Origin: Deltaproteobacteria bacterium
GTDB taxonomy: Bacteria > Myxococcota_A > Polyangia > Polyangiales > Sandaracinaceae
Assembly: GCA_017303575.1 (NCBI GenBank)
Contig: JAFLCL010000029.1
Span: 1 to 54,168, forward strand
Length of the DNA: 54,168 bases
Reading direction: 5' to 3'
Position 1 is the first letter of the stretch, and every line of letters starts with the position of its first letter. Of the stretch, positions 12,978 through 22,018 are shown piece after piece. A model generated the notes under the pieces. The model was not told the DNA's origin and did not search any database. It was given only the letters and a program-made list of their open reading frames with translations. The position numbers and the translations under genes were made by a program.

Positions 12978-13769
12978 TCAGCGTCCCAGCGTGACGATGT
13001 GCGTGACGCTGCGCGTGGTCGGTGGCGAGGGCACGCGTGTGCTCGCGACGAGCTGCGACAGACACGAGAGCACCGGCCCACCACCGATGCCCGCCGGCAG
13101 CGTCGCGCCCTCGAGCGCCATCGAGCCATCGGTGTGCACGGTGAGCCGGAGCGTGATGTCGCCTGGCGTCGAGGTGGACGCGCCGGACATGCACTGGAGG
13201 ATCTCGCCGCGTCGGCGGTCGAGGCTCGCATGGACCAGACCCTCGTCGTAGCTGTTGCTCGGCGGCGGCGGGTTCACGGGCGGGAACGGCGGGGGCGGAC
13301 GCACGCTACCGCGCGAGACGCGGAGGGTCGCGCTGACCGTGGGGCCGATGGGTCGACCTTCGAGCGGCACCAGCCACCGACGCGCAGCCGTGTCGAGGCA
13401 TCGCGAGGCCGTCGGGTCGCGCGGCGTCAGCTGGATGCGGAGGGTCAGACCGGCACGACGGCTCAAGGTCGCGCGCACGCTCGCGGTCGCCCCCCGCACG
13501 GTCGCGGGCAAGCACGCCTCGAGATCCGGACGCGCGCTGTTCAGCGTCGCGCGCACTTGCGCCGCGGTGAGGACGGGCGGCGGATGCGGCGGGCGGATCA
13601 TCATGGGCGCACCGGCGGGCATGCCTCCTCCGGGGTGCGGCGGCGCTTCCAGCTCCACGGCCATGTCGCCTGCGGGCTCGACGTACGGGCGACGCGCCGA
13701 GACGGCGGCGGGCGACGCGAGACCCAGCGAGAGCCCGAAGGCGATCAGCGTCCGCGTGAGCTTCTCCAT
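12978..13769 (-). CDS. AgmX/PglI-like exported protein with two repeats
   Basis: 263 residues from the ATG at 13769, which follows a strong GAGGAGG. A signal peptide (MEKLTRTLIAFGLSLGLA...VSA) is followed by a Pro/Gly-rich linker and two related segments of about 80 residues. Each begins with a helix carrying a Cys (RATLNSARPDLEACLP and HASLDRRRGEILQCMSG) and ends with strands and a second Cys. This is the layout of the AgmX/PglI C-terminal domain common in myxobacterial envelope proteins, some of which are linked to gliding motility. Here it is duplicated without any FHA, GYF or TonB part. The exact function is unknown. Confidence 0.6.
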   Translation of the reverse strand: MEKLTRTLIAFGLSLGLASPAAVSARRPYVEPAGDMAVELEAPPHPGGGMPAGAPMMIRPPHPPPVLTAAQVRATLNSARPDLEACLPATVRGATASVRATLSRRAGLTLRIQLTPRDPTASRCLDTAARRWLVPLEGRPIGPTVSATLRVSRGSVRPPPPFPPVNPPPPSNSYDEGLVHASLDRRRGEILQCMSGASTSTPGDITLRLTVHTDGSMALEGATLPAGIGGGPVLSCLSQLVASTRVPSPPTTRSVTHIVTLGR

Positions 13770-13834
13770 CGACGACCTCCTCGTGGCCACGAGCGCCGGG
13801 CTTGTGACCGGATCTGGGTCGCGAGCTTGGCGGC

Positions 13835-15625
13835 TCATGCCCGCACGGCCTCGACGATCCACTGGTTGCTGGTTCCCGGCCCCACGTCGAGGACGTGGCG
13901 GATCGAGAAGCCCGCCCCCTCGACGACCCGCGCGCACGCCCGCGCGTCGTCGAGTCGGTGATGCTCGAACGCCAAGCTCGCTCCGTGCGCGGCGCGCGCC
14001 CGAGGCACGGAGCGAACGAGCCCAAACGCTACGTCGTCGACGAGGAGGGCCACCCCACCCGGCCGCAGCGCCCGATGGAGGCGTCGCGAGAGATCCTCGG
14101 GATCGGCCACGTGGTTCCAGGCGTGGAGCACGAGCACCGCGTCGAAGGCGGCGTCGTCCTCGATCCCTTCGGCCCCGCCGAGCCGCGTGCGGGCCCGGCT
14201 CATCCGTGATCGCAGCGCCGCGAGACGCGCTGCGTCGGGATCGATCCCCACGTAGCGCACGTCGTGGCGATCGAGCTCCGCGACGTAGCGCAGCTCTCCG
14301 CAGCCCACGTCGAGCACGTCACCCGTGATCCCCTGCAGACGCGCACGCACGCGTGCGTCGTCGCGCGCGAAGACGTCCTCCGTCGTCACCTCGAAGAGCC
14401 CCGCACAACGATCACGATCGCCGCAGCCTCGACAGATCGGAGAGCGGGCGAGCTGACGCAGGTCGCGCGAGAAGTCGTCGCTCGCGAGCTTGGGCGAGAC
14501 ATCGACGTAGAGCTGTCCCGTCTCGCGCCTCATCCGCACGAGCTCGATGTCCGCCGCGTCGCGACCGTCCGCACGAAAGCGCACCAGACGCGATCCGTGG
14601 CGCACGTGGAGGTCACGCGCGTGATCCCACGGCGTGATCCCGAGCGGCCGCACGGGGCAGGTCTCGGTCGTGATCTCCGCGGGGAGATCCTTGCGCACGA
14701 TGCGCTCGGCCACGAAGTCGAACGAGTTCCCACGCGCGCCGCCGCGTCGGGGACGGAGCTCGCTCGATCCGAACGCTTCGTCGTACGCGCGGTAGAGGCC
14801 GGGGCAGGCTCCGCGCAGCGAGCACCCCTCGCAGGCAGGCGGCTGGACCTTGTTGAGGTCGTCCACCGGGAAGAAGTCCGGCTCACCGATCTCGACCATC
14901 GTACGAAAGCCGTGGGTGCGGAGGTCGTCGTACGCGTGCTCCCATCCCGGAAGGAGACAGAGCGGGATGCCTCCGTGCGAGAAGCTCGGGCCCTCGCTCC
15001 CGACCTTGCCTCTCGCGTGAGCGAGCGCCTCGGCCACTCGCATGGCGACGTGCTCGACGCGCGGCACGAGGTGCTCGAAGTTCCTGTCGCCGCCTCCCTT
15101 GGGCTCGACCATCGAGAGCTTGATCTTCGCGTCGCGGAAGGGGAGCACCGCGTCGACCAGCTCGTTCAAGCGATCGACGTTGTGCTTGGTGATCACGCAG
15201 TTGACGCTCAGATCGATCCCTCGCCCCGAGCAGTTGCGCAGGCCCTCGAAGGTCTCGTCGAACGCGTCCGAGCGGACCATGAGGTTGTGCGTCTTGGGCG
15301 TCCCGCCGTGGAGCGAGAGATAGACGTACTCGAGCCTGTGCTGGACCAGGCGATCGACGAGGTCCCGGTAGCGCAGCATCCGCCCGTTGGTGACGAGCCC
15401 GAAGCCCATCCCGAGTGAGCTCACGTGCTCGGCCCAGCGCACGAGCTCGGGTCGGATCGTCGGCTCACCGCCCGACAGCACCACCATCGAGTGTCCCAGC
15501 TCCTTGGCGCGTGCGATCTTCGCGTGGACCTCGCTCGCCTCGCCGTCCACGTGGCGCACGTCGAGCGTGTGACAGAAGGTGCAGTGATCGTTACAGCCGT
15601 AGCCGACCTTGATCAGCGCCTTCAC
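13835..15625 (-). CDS. Radical SAM protein fused to a methyltransferase, with two Cys clusters
   Basis: 596 residues. The start is the GTG at 15625, just before the 4Fe-4S motif. Order of parts: radical SAM domain with C11-x3-C15-x2-C18, GGE at 52-54 and a TIM-barrel region to about 230; a first extra cluster C265-x2-C268-x5-C274; an isolated C323; a second cluster C398-x2-C401-x5-C407; then a class I methyltransferase with DVLDVGCG (436-443). The two extra clusters resemble SPASM/twitch auxiliary FeS sites. Such enzymes usually modify peptides or other large substrates, but no precursor peptide is seen nearby. It lies 23 bp after a thioesterase gene. The substrate is unknown. Confidence 0.8.
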   Translation of the reverse strand: MKALIKVGYGCNDHCTFCHTLDVRHVDGEASEVHAKIARAKELGHSMVVLSGGEPTIRPELVRWAEHVSSLGMGFGLVTNGRMLRYRDLVDRLVQHRLEYVYLSLHGGTPKTHNLMVRSDAFDETFEGLRNCSGRGIDLSVNCVITKHNVDRLNELVDAVLPFRDAKIKLSMVEPKGGGDRNFEHLVPRVEHVAMRVAEALAHARGKVGSEGPSFSHGGIPLCLLPGWEHAYDDLRTHGFRTMVEIGEPDFFPVDDLNKVQPPACEGCSLRGACPGLYRAYDEAFGSSELRPRRGGARGNSFDFVAERIVRKDLPAEITTETCPVRPLGITPWDHARDLHVRHGSRLVRFRADGRDAADIELVRMRRETGQLYVDVSPKLASDDFSRDLRQLARSPICRGCGDRDRCAGLFEVTTEDVFARDDARVRARLQGITGDVLDVGCGELRYVAELDRHDVRYVGIDPDAARLAALRSRMSRARTRLGGAEGIEDDAAFDAVLVLHAWNHVADPEDLSRRLHRALRPGGVALLVDDVAFGLVRSVPRARAAHGASLAFEHHRLDDARACARVVEGAGFSIRHVLDVGPGTSNQWIVEAVRA

Positions 15626-15648
15626 TGCGGGACCTGCACGAGGCGATG

Positions 15649-16056
15649 TTAGCCCACGACCAGGTGCTTCTCGAACATGGCGCGGTACTTGGGGGGCACG
15701 GGCTGCGCCTTCATCGTCGCCATGTCGATGCAGGCCACGACGATCTTCCCGCGCACCGCCGCGCGCCCCTCGACGCTGCCTCGGTACACGCACGTCACCG
15801 AGGTGCGGCCCAGTCGCTCCACCTCCATCGCGACCTCGAGCACGTCGCCGAAGCGCACCGGCGACTCGAAGTCCGACTCGGCATGCACGGCGGGCCAGCC
15901 CACACCCTCGTCGAGGCACGTGCGGTAGGGCACGCCCTCACTCTCGAAGAAGTCCTCGAACGCCACGTGGAAGAAGTGGAAAAACCGCGGGTAGTAGACG
16001 ATGCGCGCGTGATCCTCGTCGGCGAACCGGACCTTGATGCTCGTGCGGAACGTCAT
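15649..16056 (-). CDS. Hotdog-fold acyl-CoA thioesterase, YbgC/4HBT type
   Basis: 135 residues, the standard single-hotdog length. The active-site loop FADEDHARIVYYPRFFHFF matches the 4-hydroxybenzoyl-CoA thioesterase signature, with the Asp and His in the usual places. The family hydrolyses acyl-CoA or acyl-ACP thioesters in the cytoplasm; YbgC-type members also associate with the Tol-Pal system, but no tol genes are visible. The start at 16056 gives the family N-terminus. It is 32 bp downstream of a second thioesterase and 23 bp upstream of the radical-SAM gene, so the three are probably one operon. Confidence 0.85.
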   Translation of the reverse strand: MTFRTSIKVRFADEDHARIVYYPRFFHFFHVAFEDFFESEGVPYRTCLDEGVGWPAVHAESDFESPVRFGDVLEVAMEVERLGRTSVTCVYRGSVEGRAAVRGKIVVACIDMATMKAQPVPPKYRAMFEKHLVVG

Positions 16057-16088
16057 GCCGCGACCATGGATCGAAGGTGCGCTCCGGT

Positions 16089-16913
16089 TCAACGATGGAG
16101 GCGGGCGAGCTGCCTCGACATCGCGACCAACGCGCCCGTCTCGTCGTACACCTCGCCATCCTCCTCGAGGTAGCCGCCGATGAGCGCACGGGTGCGGAAG
16201 ACCGCGCGCACCCAGCCCGGGGCGGGCCTGCGTCGCACGTGCACGGTGAGCTCGAGCGTCGGCACCCAGCGCGCCGAGGCGACCGCGAGGTTCAGGACGG
16301 GCGGCGGGAACGCGTCGGCGAAGAAGAGGAGCGAGAGCGCGTCGGTCGGTCGACCATCGCGGAGCCGCGCCCAGCCCGACAGCTCTGCGACGTTGCTCTT
16401 GTCGCCGTCCTTCCACGTCACGCTGCCCGGTGACATCCGCATGTCGACGCGATCGGCGATCGACAGCTCCTCCGTGGGTCCCGCGCGTCCCGACTCGCAC
16501 GCCTCGGGCGGCGGGATCGACGGTGGCACCAACGTGACGGCGTCCGGGCCGCTCAGCGACGAGAGATCACCGAAGGTGCTGATCGCGCGGATCACCTCCT
16601 TCGACTCCTGGATCAAGCGCGCCACCGCGGTGCCGTGTCCGCGCCCCTTCCGCACGATCTCGATCTCGATACGGCCCGGTCCGGGGCTTGCGACGCGCAG
16701 AAAGTGAGCGGTGGTGGTGAATGGGTCCGGCATGTCCAGCGCATCGCCGATCGCACGCGCCAACAGCGTCGCGAGGTAGCCACCGTTGGGTGCGCTCCCG
16801 ATGCTCCATCCGCTGGAAATCTCGGCATCCAGCGTGATCCGATCCCCCTCGCTCGCGACCCGCGTCGCGTGCGTGTCGCGGTCCAGCTCGTACGACATTG
16901 CTGTCATGCCCAT
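16089..16913 (-). CDS. TesB-like double-hotdog acyl-CoA thioesterase
   Basis: 274 residues. The N-terminal hotdog has SSGWSIGSAPNGGYLATLLARA, the helix motif of TesB-like/4HBT_3 thioesterases, then TTAHFLRVASPGPG. The C-terminal hotdog has DALSLLFFADAFPP and LELTVHVRRRP. This fits Mycobacterium/proteobacterial thioesterase-family proteins acting on CoA esters. In-frame ATGs at 16913, 16907 and 16895 leave the exact start open. It is the first gene of the leftward operon with the second thioesterase and the radical-SAM fusion, suggesting release or editing of an acyl intermediate (inference). Confidence 0.8.
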   Translation of the reverse strand: MGMTAMSYELDRDTHATRVASEGDRITLDAEISSGWSIGSAPNGGYLATLLARAIGDALDMPDPFTTTAHFLRVASPGPGRIEIEIVRKGRGHGTAVARLIQESKEVIRAISTFGDLSSLSGPDAVTLVPPSIPPPEACESGRAGPTEELSIADRVDMRMSPGSVTWKDGDKSNVAELSGWARLRDGRPTDALSLLFFADAFPPPVLNLAVASARWVPTLELTVHVRRRPAPGWVRAVFRTRALIGGYLEEDGEVYDETGALVAMSRQLARLHR

Positions 16914-17213
16914 GACATACCTCGTCTCACTCGCGACGTTGACCGTCCGTCACGTGCCGAATACCATCGGGCCCCGCGTCGTTGACCACGACGCCCAAGG
17001 TTTCGTCGGTTCCGACCCGGTTCCCCTCGAGAGTTCGCTCGCGGGGCACCGCGCTTCTGCCTCACGCGACGTCTGACGTCTCCGACGTTCGACTCGACGT
17101 GAGAGGCCCGTCGCAAGGCACGCCTCCATGGCGAGCCGAGCGGCGAGCGAGCATCGCACGCCATGCTCCAGAGGCAACGAGCCGACACTTCGATCGAATC
17201 GAAGAGGAGTTGG
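16914..17213. other. 300-bp divergent intergenic region
   Basis: This lies between the TesB-like gene and the CdnL gene. It has a rightward TTGACC-N17-TACCAT promoter at 16939-16967 and then about 240 bp without a gene I can support. The DNA near 16970-17020 is slightly richer in A/T than its neighbours. I see no strong terminator, tRNA or riboswitch. Confidence 0.4.
16939..16967 (+). promoter_or_regulatory. Housekeeping-type promoter upstream of the CdnL gene
   Basis: TTGACC (16939-16944), 17 bp, TACCAT (16962-16967). Transcription would start near 16974, giving a leader of about 240 nt before the ATG at 17214. The match is good, but the long leader makes assignment to this gene an inference. 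Confidence 0.5.
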
Positions 17214-18164
17214 ATGCAAGCGCGCAAGGATGACGGTCGGTCGAAGAAGACCACCAAGGCGACGCCGCAGAAGCCCACGAAGAAGACCCCCGCGAAGACG
17301 AGCGCCAGGCTCGCCGCGGTCAAGGCGGTCAAGGCGCCCGCAGCGGCGAAGAAGAACGGCACGAACGGACACGAGGAGAAGAAGAGCGCCAAGGTCGAGG
17401 CGAAGCTCGACACGAAGGGCAAGACGGTGGCGAAGAAGCCCGAGCCGGCGAAGCCCGCACCCGCGGCCCTCGCGGCGAAGAACGACAAGGCCGCCACCAA
17501 GGCCGGTGCCAAGGCCGCACCGCCCAAGCAGGATCCTGCGAAGCAGGACGCCGCTGCTGCAGCACCGGCCGAGGCCAACAAGACGAACTCGTCCTTCGCA
17601 CGCCCCTCTCCGTGGAGCGCTCCTGCGCTCCCGCCGGTGAAGGTCGATCCCGCAAAGGCCGAGATCCGCGTCGACGAGGGCGAGTTCAAGGTCGGCGAGA
17701 CGGTCGTCTACCCTGCGCGTGGCGTGGCCGACATCGTCGCCGTCGAGGACAAGGAGATCGGTGGTCGCCGCCAGAGCTTCTACGTCCTCCGCGTGCACGA
17801 CACGGAGCAGAAGATCCTCGTGCCCGTGAACAACGCGGCGCAGATCGGGCTCCGACGTCCCATCAGCGAGGCGCAGGTCCGCGAGATCTTCCGCATCCTC
17901 AAGGTCACCGACGTACCGCTCGACACCCAGACGTGGAACCGTCGCTACCGCGGCTTCGTCGAGAAGCTGGCGACCGGCAGCGTGTTCGCCGTCGCCGAGG
18001 TGCTGCGTGACCTGTCGCGGGTGAAGATCGTCAAGGACGGTCTCTCGTTCAGCGAGCGACAGATGCTCGAGCGGGCGCGCGGGCTGATCGTGAAGGAGAT
18101 CGCGGTCGCCAGGGCCAAGCCCGAGGACGCGGTGCGCCAGCAGATCGAGGCGATCTTCGCCTGA
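17214..18164 (+). CDS. CdnL/CarD-family transcription regulator with a Lys/Ala-rich N-terminal tail
   Basis: 316 residues. The ATG at 17214 has AGGAG six bases upstream, better than the ATG at 17163. Residues 1-150 are a disordered Lys/Ala/Pro/Thr tail resembling histone H1. Residues about 157-230 form the RNA-polymerase-binding Tudor-like CarD/TRCF domain (FKVGETVVYPARGVADIVAV...FYVLRV). Residues 231-316 form the helical DNA-contacting domain with the conserved Trp241 in TWNRRYR. CdnL stabilises the open complex at rRNA and other housekeeping promoters and is usually only about 160 residues. M. xanthus CarD has its basic HMGA-like part at the C-terminus, the opposite arrangement. RNase E/G follows on the same strand. 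Confidence 0.85.
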   Translation: MQARKDDGRSKKTTKATPQKPTKKTPAKTSARLAAVKAVKAPAAAKKNGTNGHEEKKSAKVEAKLDTKGKTVAKKPEPAKPAPAALAAKNDKAATKAGAKAAPPKQDPAKQDAAAAAPAEANKTNSSFARPSPWSAPALPPVKVDPAKAEIRVDEGEFKVGETVVYPARGVADIVAVEDKEIGGRRQSFYVLRVHDTEQKILVPVNNAAQIGLRRPISEAQVREIFRILKVTDVPLDTQTWNRRYRGFVEKLATGSVFAVAEVLRDLSRVKIVKDGLSFSERQMLERARGLIVKEIAVARAKPEDAVRQQIEAIFA

Positions 18165-18212
18165 CGCGGTCGCGCGGGCTGCGATCGCCTGCGTGCACCC
18201 TTTCATTCCGGT

Positions 18213-18299
18213 GAGCCACGACGCGCCTCGGCGCGTCGGCTCCCGATGCGAGCGATCCGGGGTCGCTCGCCTCCCAACCAACAGCGCGGCCGAGGCCGC
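18213..18299 (+). promoter_or_regulatory. Three tandem hairpins in the RNase E/G leader
   Basis: Between the CdnL stop and the RNase ATG lie three GC-rich inverted repeats. The first spans 18213-18242: a 7-bp stem (GACGCGC/GCGCGTC, loop CTCG) extended by GAGCC/GGCTC across a 2-nt bulge. The second spans 18248-18270 (GCGAGCGA/TCGCTCGC, 8 bp plus inner pairs). The third spans 18286-18299 (GCGGCC/GGCCGC). None has a T-run, so simple termination is unlikely. E. coli RNase E represses its own mRNA through leader hairpins, so a similar feedback element is a reasonable inference. Confidence 0.5.
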
Positions 18300-18338
18300 C
18301 CCCAGGAGACGGGCGCCGGCCGCCAGCGAGGAATCAGC

Positions 18339-19895
<1,557 letters not shown>

Positions 19896-19954
19896 TCCAG
19901 CGGCAAGCAGCGCCTCGACGAGGGCCGCGGGATCGCAGTACAAGGGATGTCGCC

Positions 19955-20302
19955 ATGTCGAACCAGCCGGGGTCGCGCAAAGACGATCGCGTCACGATCA
20001 ACAAAGAGTTCGAGTCGTTCGACGCGTTCATCCAGGAGTACGTGACGAACATCTCCCGCACGGGTGTGTTCGTGAAGTCCAAGCAGCCGCTGCCGATCGG
20101 CACGCGCGTGAACCTGAAGTTCACGGTGATCATGGACGACATCGAGACCATCGAGGGCGTGGGCGAGGTGGTGCGCGTGCAGCAGGATCCGCCCGGCATG
20201 GGCGTCGTGTTCCGTGAGCTGTCCGCATACTCGCAGTCCCTGCTCGAGCGCCTGCTCACGGCGCCCGCCTCCAAGCCGACGGACAAGCCCGCCAAGGGCT
20301 GA
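19955..20302 (+). CDS. PilZ-domain protein, putative c-di-GMP receptor
   Basis: 115 residues, a single PilZ domain. Both binding motifs are present: R8-x3-R12 (RKDDR) and N32-x-S-x2-G37 (NISRTG), followed by the barrel strands INLK-like VNLKFTVIM and VGEVVRVQ, and the closing PGMGVVFREL. It resembles the short PilZ subfamily frequent in Myxococcales. It should bind c-di-GMP in the cytoplasm and affect a partner protein, unknown here. It lies 59 bp after rng and 12 bp before the J-domain-like gene on the same strand. Confidence 0.85.
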   Translation: MSNQPGSRKDDRVTINKEFESFDAFIQEYVTNISRTGVFVKSKQPLPIGTRVNLKFTVIMDDIETIEGVGEVVRVQQDPPGMGVVFRELSAYSQSLLERLLTAPASKPTDKPAKG

Positions 20303-20314
20303 GCGCGGGCGCTG

Positions 20315-20659
20315 ATGACGCTGAGCAAGCCAGTCGCGGAGCTGAGCGACGCGGAGCTCGAGGCCGAGCTCGATCGACGGCGACGTGCGCGCGGAGGTGC
20401 TGTCGTCGAAGCCTCGCCGCGCGTCCAGCGCGCGCTCGATGCGATCGAGAAGGATCGCGAGGTGCTCCAGGCCTACGCGAACCTCGAGCTCCCGCGCGGC
20501 GCGAAGTGGAGCGACATCGAGGGCCGCTACCGCGAGCTGCTCGCGCGCTTTCATCCCGACAAGCACCGCAACGATCCGGAGCGCTACCGCGCGGCGCTCG
20601 ACGTCGTGGCGGGTCTCACCCGCGCCTATCAAGTGCTCTACGAGCGCGTGAAGCGCTGA
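20315..20659 (+). CDS. J-domain-like small protein
   Basis: 114 residues. The N-terminus is a charged helix (ELSDAELEAELDRRRRAR). The C-terminal part matches a J domain: helix II WSDIEGRYRELLARF, the HPD loop in FHPDKHRNDPERY, and helix III LTRAYQVLYERV. J domains stimulate the ATPase of DnaK. This one lacks the G/F region, zinc fingers and client-binding domain, so it may target DnaK to one partner. The gene is in line with pilZ. Its last 44 bp overlap the 3' end of the convergent MarR gene. Confidence 0.75.
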   Translation: MTLSKPVAELSDAELEAELDRRRRARGGAVVEASPRVQRALDAIEKDREVLQAYANLELPRGAKWSDIEGRYRELLARFHPDKHRNDPERYRAALDVVAGLTRAYQVLYERVKR

Positions 20660-21149
20660 GCCGCTTCGCCGGTGGCGGCGCAGGCGCTTCGAGGATGGGC
20701 AGGAGCTTCGCGAGCAGCCGCTTGAGCTGCGCCGCGTCGCGTGATCCGAGCGCAGGCGCGAGCTCGGCCTCGATCCGCATCAAGACACCGGTGCCGTGCA
20801 CCATCGCCGCGACACCGTGATCGGTGAGCAACACGCGGCGCGCACGCGCATCGTCTGGGTCGGGCACCACCCGCACCATGCCGAGCCCCGTCAGCTCCGC
20901 CACCAGCGGCTGGACGGCCTGCTTCGTGACGCCCAGCGCACGCGACAGCTCCGTGATGCGGATGCCACCCTCGACGAGCAGATGCGGGAAGAGGCGAGTG
21001 TGGGCCTCACGCACCACAGGCCCACCCGCTTCGGCGTGCACGATGGACAGCACGCGCTCACTCCACAGCTGTCCGGCCCGCACGAGGAGATAGCCGAGGC
21101 TCTCGCGCTGGAGCGCACGCACATGATCGAGGGACTTGGTCTTCGGCAC
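20616..21149 (-). CDS. MarR-family transcriptional regulator
   Basis: 177 residues from a GTG at 21149. The core is a winged helix: GGIRITELSRALGVTKQAVQPLVAEL (recognition helix), then the wing VVPDPDDARARRVLLTDHG, flanked by dimerisation helices. MarR dimers repress by binding palindromes and release on binding a small ligand. The preceding 70 bp carry two matching palindromes, so autoregulation and control of the divergent methyltransferase are inferred. The Lys/Arg-rich C-terminal tail overlaps the neighbouring J-domain gene by 44 bp. Confidence 0.85.
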   Translation of the reverse strand: MPKTKSLDHVRALQRESLGYLLVRAGQLWSERVLSIVHAEAGGPVVREAHTRLFPHLLVEGGIRITELSRALGVTKQAVQPLVAELTGLGMVRVVPDPDDARARRVLLTDHGVAAMVHGTGVLMRIEAELAPALGSRDAAQLKRLLAKLLPILEAPAPPPAKRLSASRARRALDRRG

Positions 21150-21152
21150 GAA

Positions 21153-21208
21153 CGTCAATCCTACTTGACGAAACGGGGAGCGCGGGCGATGGTCAAGCGC
21201 GCTTGACC
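21153..21208. promoter_or_regulatory. Two palindromic operators between marR-like and methyltransferase genes
   Basis: Site 1 (21153-21170) is CGTCAATCCTACTTGACG; site 2 (21191-21208) is the perfect palindrome GGTCAAGCGCGCTTGACC. Both follow GTCAA-N6-TTGAC and their centres are 38 bp apart. Each carries TTGAC(G/C), usable as a -35: rightward TTGACG 21165-21170 with GATGGT 17 bp on, and leftward TTGACC 21196-21191 with TTTCGT 17 bp on. Binding by the adjacent MarR protein would block both divergent promoters. Confidence 0.6.
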
Positions 21209-21220
21209 GAATGAGGTGCC

Positions 21221-22018
21221 ATGGAACGCGTTCACCTGTTCGAGCTCGAAGACTTCGACTGGATGCCCGCACCGATCCGCGATGGCGGCACCGACCTGCT
21301 CGATCTCGCCTTCGATCGGCTGAGCTTCTACGGAGGCGTCGCGCCCAAGCTCGCCGACGTCCTCCGCACCACCGGCAAGACGGACATCGTCGATCTCTGC
21401 TCGGGCGGCGGGGGCGGAACGCTGTCGACGTGGCGGCTGCTCGACGCGGGCACGCGCGAGCGCGTGTCGCTGCACCTCACCGATCGACACCCGAACCGGG
21501 CGGGCATCGCGCGCGTCGAGGCGCTGGGCGACCCGCGCGTTCACTACGAGCCCGCGAGCGTCGATGCGATGCAAGGAGGCGGTGATCGAGCGGGTGTACG
21601 CACGATGTCGGGCGCCCTTCACCACTTCACGCCCGACGCCGTGAGGGCGCTCGTGAGCGGCATCGTCGCGCGGCGCGAGCCGCTCGTGTTCTTCGACGTC
21701 GCGGCCTCGCCCGGCTTGCGTCGCACGCCGCTGGTGCTCGTCCCGATCGCGATGTTCTTCAACATGCTCGCGCTCTTCGTGGGCTCGCTCTTCCTCGTGC
21801 CCCTCGCGCGGCCGTTTCGCCTCTCGCGTGTGCTCCTCACCTACCCGCTGCCCGCGATCCCGATGCTCGTCGCGTGGGATGGCACCGTGTCGGCGCTGCG
21901 CGCCTACACGCCGGAGGAAATCCTCGCGATCGCGCGCTCGGTGCCGGGGGGCGATCGCTACACGTGGGACGCCGGGGTCGAGGGACGCGCGCTGTGGGTG
22001 ACGGGCGTTCCGGGGTAG
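21221..22018 (+). CDS. Class I SAM-dependent methyltransferase-like protein
   Basis: 265 residues. A SAM-binding motif I is visible in DIVDLCSGGGGGTLSTWRLL (55-74), an acidic strand-2 end in LHLTDRHPNR, and GALHHFTPDAV as the motif IV region. Residues about 170-215 are strongly hydrophobic (PLVLVPIAMFFNMLALFVGSL), suggesting a membrane-embedded hairpin, unusual for this class. The gene is divergent from the MarR regulator and its ATG is 13 bp after operator 2, so it is probably the main regulated target. The substrate is unknown; a lipophilic one would fit the hydrophobic segment. Confidence 0.75.
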   Translation: MERVHLFELEDFDWMPAPIRDGGTDLLDLAFDRLSFYGGVAPKLADVLRTTGKTDIVDLCSGGGGGTLSTWRLLDAGTRERVSLHLTDRHPNRAGIARVEALGDPRVHYEPASVDAMQGGGDRAGVRTMSGALHHFTPDAVRALVSGIVARREPLVFFDVAASPGLRRTPLVLVPIAMFFNMLALFVGSLFLVPLARPFRLSRVLLTYPLPAIPMLVAWDGTVSALRAYTPEEILAIARSVPGGDRYTWDAGVEGRALWVTGVPG

